Part shown: piece by piece, positions 59,977 to 64,000 of the stretch | How positions within the stretch are numbered: position 1 is the first letter of the stretch | Layout: each line of letters begins with the position of its first letter | DNA from: Alphaproteobacteria bacterium | GTDB taxonomy: Bacteria > Pseudomonadota > Alphaproteobacteria > Caulobacterales > Caulobacteraceae | NCBI GenBank assembly: GCA_025359785.1 | Contig: JANYET010000074.1 | Coordinates: 124,001-188,000 of the forward strand | Reading direction: 5' to 3' | Length of the DNA: 64,000 nt | Made by a program: the position numbers and the translations under genes | The notes under the pieces: generated by a model | What the model saw: the letters and a program-made list of their open reading frames with translations, nothing else | Told to the model about the DNA's origin: nothing | The model's database searches: none

Positions 59977-60507
59977 ATGCGGTTTTCCGAAACGCCGGTC
60001 GTGGGCGTCCTGATCGTCGATATCGAACCGCACGAGGACGCGCGTGGAGCCTTCGCGCGCCTGCAATGCCCAGAGGAATTCGCCGCCGCCGGCCATCCCT
60101 TCGCACCGGTGCAGACCAGCCTGTCGCGTAACACCCACGCCAGGACGCTGCGCGGGATGCACTATCAGCCGACGCCGCATGCCGAGACCAAGCTGGTGCG
60201 CGCCGTCCGGGGGCGGATCTTCGACGTGGCGTTGGACTTGCGGCCCGACAGCCCGACCTACCGGCAATCGGCGGGCGCTGAGCTGTCCGCCGACAACGGC
60301 CGCGCGATGTTCATTCCCGAAGGCGTCGCCCACGGGTTCCTGACCCTGGAGCCGGACACCGACGTCCTCTACCAGATCAGCCCGTCGTTCGCGCCGGGCC
60401 ACGAGGCCGGCGTCCGCTGGGACGATCCGGCCTTCGCCATCGCCTGGCCCGGCGCGCCCACCGTGATCTCCGAGCGCGACTCTGGCTATCCTGACCATCA
60501 AGGCTGA
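59977..60507 (+). CDS. RfbC-like sugar 3,5-epimerase
   Basis: A 176-residue cupin of the dTDP-4-dehydrorhamnose 3,5-epimerase family. Seen: IEPHEDARGAFARL, TRTLRGMHYQPTPHAETKLV-like region with RGMHYQ holding the catalytic histidine, RAVRGRIFDVALDLRPDSPT, and FIPEGVAHGFLTLEPDTDVL. In the CDP-sugar context the substrate may be the C-methylated ketosugar, so the rfbC symbol is not given. It follows the methyltransferase by 12 bases, and the frame ends before the FkbM gene. Confidence 0.88.
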   Translation: MRFSETPVVGVLIVDIEPHEDARGAFARLQCPEEFAAAGHPFAPVQTSLSRNTHARTLRGMHYQPTPHAETKLVRAVRGRIFDVALDLRPDSPTYRQSAGAELSADNGRAMFIPEGVAHGFLTLEPDTDVLYQISPSFAPGHEAGVRWDDPAFAIAWPGAPTVISERDSGYPDHQG

Positions 60508-60563
60508 GATCGCGCCCGCGATCTGCTAGATAGCCTGCGTTTTTCTGGAATAGGTTTGCTTCC

Positions 60564-61628
60564 ATGGCTCAAGACAAGGCGCTGATCGCGCTCGACCGCA
60601 TCGCGCATGACGACGCCTGGCGCACCGCGCTGATCCGCCAGCTGATCGCCTTCGAGGGTCAGATCGACGCGCCCGGCGTCGATGTGCGCGAGGAGATCAC
60701 CGGCCCGATCGTCGACGCCCTGTTTGACGACGACCAGGTGATCCGCAAGACGCTGTCGAGCGGCGTCACCTTCGAATTCCTCTACCGATCGAAGATCGCG
60801 CGCGACTTCGTGATGTCGCAGCCCGAGGCGCCCGACCACGCCTGGGAGCCGCAGACCAGCCGCATCCTGGTGAACCTCGCCAAGCGGGCTAAGCAGGTGG
60901 TGATCGGCGGGGCCTATTTCGGCGACCACGCCGTGCTGATCGCCAAGGAAATCGCGCCGCGCGGCGGTGTCGTCCACGCCTTCGAGCCCAACAACGAACA
61001 GCGGGCCATGCTGACCCGCAACGCGGCGTTGAACGGCCTGACCAACATCGTCCCGCGTTCCGAGGGCCTGTGGTCGGACTCCAACACCAATCTGAAGCTG
61101 GTCGGTTACGATAGCTTCGCCAGCGCCGAGGTGGCCGAGGCCGGCGCCGAGGATGGCTTCAAGACCGTCACCATCGCCGACTACCTGCAGGCCAATGGCG
61201 TGGGTCAGCTCGATCTGATCGTCATCGATATTGAGGGCGCGGAACTGGGCGCGCTGAAGGGCGCCGAGCCCTATCTGGCCATGCCCGCCGGCCAGGCCCC
61301 GGACATCCTCTTCGAGGTGCACCGCCACTATGTCGACTGGTCGAACGGCCTGCTGGACACCGAGATCGCCCGGCTGCTGACCGGCCATGGCTATCACCTG
61401 TTCGCGCTGCGTGACTTCAATTCGAACTACGATCTGGCCGGCAAGCCGATCGAGCTGATCCCGGCCGAGGCGATCCACCTGGACGGCCCGCCGCACGGCT
61501 TCAACATGGTGGCGGTCAAGGACCCGAGCGTGTTCGATACCGACGCCTACGCCATCGTCCGTGACGTCTCGCCCAAGTACCTGCGGCACAAGGATCCCAA
61601 GCTGCACCATCCGGTCGGAGGCCTCTGA
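60564..61628 (+). CDS. FkbM-family methyltransferase, larger type
   Basis: 354 residues. Residues 1-100 are a helical lead. The FkbM core shows RAKQVVIGGAYFGDHAVLIA (motif I region), VVHAFEPNNEQRAMLTRNAA, LDLIVIDIEGAELGALKGAE, and PDILFEVHRHY. Likely an O-methyltransferase for sugar residues of the polysaccharide. Unlike the enzyme at 15400 it is inside the sugar-nucleotide cluster. A separate ribosome-binding site is not strong; the ATG at 60564 is the obvious start. Confidence 0.88.
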   Translation: MAQDKALIALDRIAHDDAWRTALIRQLIAFEGQIDAPGVDVREEITGPIVDALFDDDQVIRKTLSSGVTFEFLYRSKIARDFVMSQPEAPDHAWEPQTSRILVNLAKRAKQVVIGGAYFGDHAVLIAKEIAPRGGVVHAFEPNNEQRAMLTRNAALNGLTNIVPRSEGLWSDSNTNLKLVGYDSFASAEVAEAGAEDGFKTVTIADYLQANGVGQLDLIVIDIEGAELGALKGAEPYLAMPAGQAPDILFEVHRHYVDWSNGLLDTEIARLLTGHGYHLFALRDFNSNYDLAGKPIELIPAEAIHLDGPPHGFNMVAVKDPSVFDTDAYAIVRDVSPKYLRHKDPKLHHPVGGL

Positions 61629-61634
61629 CCTGAC

Positions 61635-62444
61635 GTGACCGGCCTGGCCACCATCCTCGGCGCCACCGGCTTCGTCGGCCGGCGGTTGCAGGCCCGGCTC
61701 ACCGCCGAGGGCTGGGATGTATTCGCCCCGGCCAAGGGCGATACGAGCCTGTTCGGCCGCGATATGGGGCTGGTGTTCTACTGCGCGGGCCTCACCGCCG
61801 ACTACGACCGCCGGCCGTTCGACACCGTGGAAGCCCATTCGACCCTGGTGAGCCACCTGGTGCAGGCCGGGCGGTTCGAGCAGCTGATCTACCTGTCCTC
61901 GACCCGGCTCTACGACGGCCAGGCGGCGGCCTCACTGGACGAAGCCGCGCCGCTGATCTTCGATGTCGCCGACCCGCGGCGGATCTACGATCTCTCTAAG
62001 GCGCTCGGCGAGAACATCACGCTGACCCGCACCGAGGGCCGAGGCGCCGTGGCCCGGCTCTCCAATGTCTTCGACTGGGAGCCTGAGGCTCCGGGATTCC
62101 TCTCCGAATGGCTGATCGAGGCGGCGCGGACCCGCGTCCTGCAGCTCGACTCCAGCCCGCACATCGCCCGCGACTACATCCACCTGGACGACGTGGTCGC
62201 CGCCCTGATCGCCATGGCCGAAAAGCCCGCTTCGGGCGTGGTCAATGTGGCGGGCGGCGAGCTGACGTCGAACGGCGAAATCGCCAACCTGTTCCTGACG
62301 GCCGGCTGGCAGGTGACCTTCGCCCGCGATGTCTCGCCGCTGACGCCGCCCCGCGCCGACAATGCTCGCCTGAGAGCGCTTGGCGTCGCGCCCCGGCCGG
62401 TCAAGGATGTGGTCCGCCACTACCTGGAAGGACTGAACGCTTGA
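61635..62444 (+). CDS. NAD-dependent sugar epimerase/dehydratase
   Basis: A 269-residue extended SDR beginning at GTG 61635: TGLATILGATGFVGRRLQAR (nucleotide binding), YCAGLTADYDRRPFDTVEAH, LIYLSSTRLYDGQ with catalytic serine region, and IYDLSKALGENITLT with YxxxK. Later RDYIHLDDVVAALIAMAEKP and VVNVAGGELTSNGEIANLFL. It is shorter than classic UDP-sugar 4,6-dehydratases and closer to 4-ketoreductases, so it may reduce the keto group at the end of the CDP-sugar path; that is inferred. Confidence 0.85.
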   Translation: MTGLATILGATGFVGRRLQARLTAEGWDVFAPAKGDTSLFGRDMGLVFYCAGLTADYDRRPFDTVEAHSTLVSHLVQAGRFEQLIYLSSTRLYDGQAAASLDEAAPLIFDVADPRRIYDLSKALGENITLTRTEGRGAVARLSNVFDWEPEAPGFLSEWLIEAARTRVLQLDSSPHIARDYIHLDDVVAALIAMAEKPASGVVNVAGGELTSNGEIANLFLTAGWQVTFARDVSPLTPPRADNARLRALGVAPRPVKDVVRHYLEGLNA

Positions 62445-63094
62445 AGCTTCGAGGCCATACGCGCGCGAGCCTGCTCTCCTACATCGTGGCCCAGTGCGCC
62501 GCCGTGATCCCGGACGGCAACGAGGCGAGCTTCCGCGGCGTGGTCGATGTCCACCTCGACGCGGCGCTGGAACGGCTGCACCGCTGCATCAACGCCTGCG
62601 CGCCCTGGCGGCCGGACGAGTTCAATGTGCTGCAGTCCTCGCAGCACACCATCTTCTTGTATTACCTCGCGAATACGATCTGGAAGCAGTCCGGCGACAC
62701 CGAGGCGCCGACCCGCCTGTTCCTGATGAACAAGGCCTTCAACGGCATCGACCTGTTCTACGAGATCGCCATGCCGGAGGTCTTCTACATCGGCCACAGC
62801 GTCGGCATCGTCCTGGCCAAGGCCACCTACGGCAACTACCTCGTGCTCTACCAGAACTCGACCGTGGGTCGGCACAAGGCCGATATCCCGGTGCTGGGTG
62901 ACCGGGTGGTGCTCTATCCCAACACCGCCGTCATCGGCCGCTCGATAGTGGAGGACGACGCCGTGGTGAGCCAGGGCGTCAGCGTCGTGAACAAGCACGT
63001 GCCCAGGGGCTCGATCGCCTTCGCGGGCGCGCCGGGCGAGCTCAGCTTCCGGCTGCGGCCGGACGATCTCATCGCCGAGTATTTCCGCCTTTAG
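62441..63094 (+). CDS. Left-handed beta-helix (hexapeptide) acyltransferase
   Basis: A 217-residue protein starting at TTG 62441 inside the stop of the sugar dehydrogenase gene (TTGA). GGAAGGACTG lies just upstream. The N-terminal 110 residues are helical as in serine acetyltransferases, and the C-terminal part is a beta-helix with imperfect hexapeptides (IGHSVGIVLAKATYGNYLVL, VGRHKADIPVLGDRVVLYPN, AVIGRSIVEDDAVVSQG). It probably acylates a sugar or an amino sugar; serine O-acetylation is less likely here. The GHSVGIV histidine could be catalytic. Confidence 0.82.
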   Translation: MKLRGHTRASLLSYIVAQCAAVIPDGNEASFRGVVDVHLDAALERLHRCINACAPWRPDEFNVLQSSQHTIFLYYLANTIWKQSGDTEAPTRLFLMNKAFNGIDLFYEIAMPEVFYIGHSVGIVLAKATYGNYLVLYQNSTVGRHKADIPVLGDRVVLYPNTAVIGRSIVEDDAVVSQGVSVVNKHVPRGSIAFAGAPGELSFRLRPDDLIAEYFRL

Positions 63095-64000
63095 GCGGCT
63101 GCAGCGGCCCCTCTGCCACCGCCTTGGCCAGCATGTCGTAGAAGTCCCGTGCGAAGGCCTCGGTCTGGCCCAGCGGGCAGGTCCTCAGGCGCTCGCGCAT
63201 CTCGGCCCGAAGTTCGCGCCGCCGCTCGCGATCACCCGCCAGCTTGACCGCGATGGCCTGGTATTCGTCGAGGTCGGCGCCCACCAGGTCGCCCAGGCCG
63301 GCGTTCGACAGGATCGAATAGGACAGCCGCTCGAAGAACGCCTCGCCCCGCAGGCTGACCACCGGCACGCCCATCCACAGCGACTCGGTCGTCGTCGTGC
63401 CGCCGGTCAGCGGGAACGGGTCCAGGCTGATGTCGATGTCGTTGTAGAACGGCATGTGCTGGCCGCGGATGGTGTTGAAGACGATCCGCTCGGCGGCAAT
63501 CCCATGGGCGGCGAACTCGGCCAGGATGTTGTTGCGGAAGGTGGGCGAGCTGCCCTCCGGCCGCACCAGGGCGAATTTCGAGGCTGGCACGGCGGCCAGC
63601 ACCCGCGCCCAGGCGGCCAGCACCTGGCGGCTGTATTTGTGCGGATTGTTCGCCGTGCCGAAGGTGATGAAGCCGTTGCGCTCTTCGGCCAGACCCTCTG
63701 TCATCACGTGGCCGTCGGCGAACACCGCGCGGCCCAGCGCCAGCCAGGTGTGCGGCATGACCAGCGGCGTCTCGACCAGCAGCGCCGGATCGCTAGGCTT
63801 CGAGAAGGGGTCGCAGACGAAGTAGTCGATGGTCGAGAGGCCCGCCGAGTGCGGATAGCCCAGCCAGCTCGCCTGGATCGGCGCCGGCTTGAAGGCCATG
63901 ACGTCGAGCTTGTTCATGTGGGTCGAGCCGCCGAGTTCGATCAGCATGTCGAGCTGATCGTCGGCGATGGTCTGAGCGACGGCCTGCGACGCGGTGTCGG
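63069..64000 (-). CDS. SPINDLY-type O-linked GlcNAc transferase, partial
   Basis: The C-terminal 310 residues of a larger protein whose start lies beyond the window. Sequence features of the glycosyltransferase 41 family: IQASWLGYPHSAGLSTIDYF, GFITFGTANNPHKYSRQVLA, FNTIRGQHMPFYNDIDISLD, PFPLTGGTTTTESLWMGVPV with LRGEAFFERLSYSILSNAGL. TPR repeats are expected upstream. In relatives these enzymes glycosylate surface proteins or flagellins; one might modify the RTX protein. It is convergent with, and overlaps by 26 bases, the hexapeptide gene. Confidence 0.9.
   Translation of the reverse strand, partial: DTASQAVAQTIADDQLDMLIELGGSTHMNKLDVMAFKPAPIQASWLGYPHSAGLSTIDYFVCDPFSKPSDPALLVETPLVMPHTWLALGRAVFADGHVMTEGLAEERNGFITFGTANNPHKYSRQVLAAWARVLAAVPASKFALVRPEGSSPTFRNNILAEFAAHGIAAERIVFNTIRGQHMPFYNDIDISLDPFPLTGGTTTTESLWMGVPVVSLRGEAFFERLSYSILSNAGLGDLVGADLDEYQAIAVKLAGDRERRRELRAEMRERLRTCPLGQTEAFARDFYDMLAKAVAEGPLQPPKGGNTRR

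Overview
The window comes from a high-GC alphaproteobacterium, most likely a member of the Caulobacteraceae (Caulobacter/Phenylobacterium type). This is inferred from the PhaR/PhaA/PhaB set, a PrtD/RsaD-RsaE-like type I secretion pair followed by an RTX protein, a PEP-CTERM protein, many GTG and TTG starts, and dense 4-base ATGA/GTGA/TTGA gene overlaps. The genus cannot be fixed from this sequence alone.

Bases 1-17,640 are mostly core metabolism. They hold a PEP-CTERM surface protein, the PHB genes phaR and phaAB with a good candidate PhaR operator between them, gloB, a PII signal protein, small NTF2-like and SRPBCC proteins, metX-metW, a SixA-like phosphatase, pyrD, an orphan sensor histidine kinase, gamma-glutamyltransferase, an FkbM methyltransferase and an exported hypothetical protein. 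A tRNA-Arg(ACG) at 17,737 is followed by a small, compositionally different cluster of overlapping minus-strand ORFs (17,904-18,610), one of them a winged-helix protein. This may be an island remnant. A Tat-type sulfatase, a TPR plus tubulin-tyrosine-ligase-like ATP-grasp protein and a PLP decarboxylase come next.

From about 23,200 to the end is one large surface-polysaccharide and surface-protein region. It contains GT4-type, GT2-type and other glycosyltransferases, a Wzm/Wzt-like ABC exporter, an ArnE/F-like small membrane protein, a PIG-L deacetylase coupled to a GNAT acetyltransferase, two paralogous polytopic membrane proteins flanking a methyltransferase, two sulfotransferases, and three proteins built on a shared repeat of about 38 residues (40,777-42,873; 44,057-46,042; 47,128-48,345). 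Next comes a type I secretion ABC transporter and its membrane-fusion partner (49,495-52,592), followed by an RTX protein with about 30 nonapeptides and a strong terminator. The last part (54,992-64,000) has an M23 peptidase, a sulfotransferase, a CDP-6-deoxy-sugar cluster (rfbF, rfbG, a C-methyltransferase-type enzyme, an rfbC-like epimerase), an FkbM methyltransferase, a sugar dehydratase/epimerase, a hexapeptide acyltransferase and a partial SPINDLY-type O-GlcNAc transferase.

Read together, the second half probably builds and exports a methylated, acylated and possibly sulfated O-polysaccharide and secretes an RTX surface protein. This resembles Caulobacter, where the S-layer protein is anchored to smooth LPS. 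The most unusual element is the trio of repeat proteins, one of which is little more than the repeat array.
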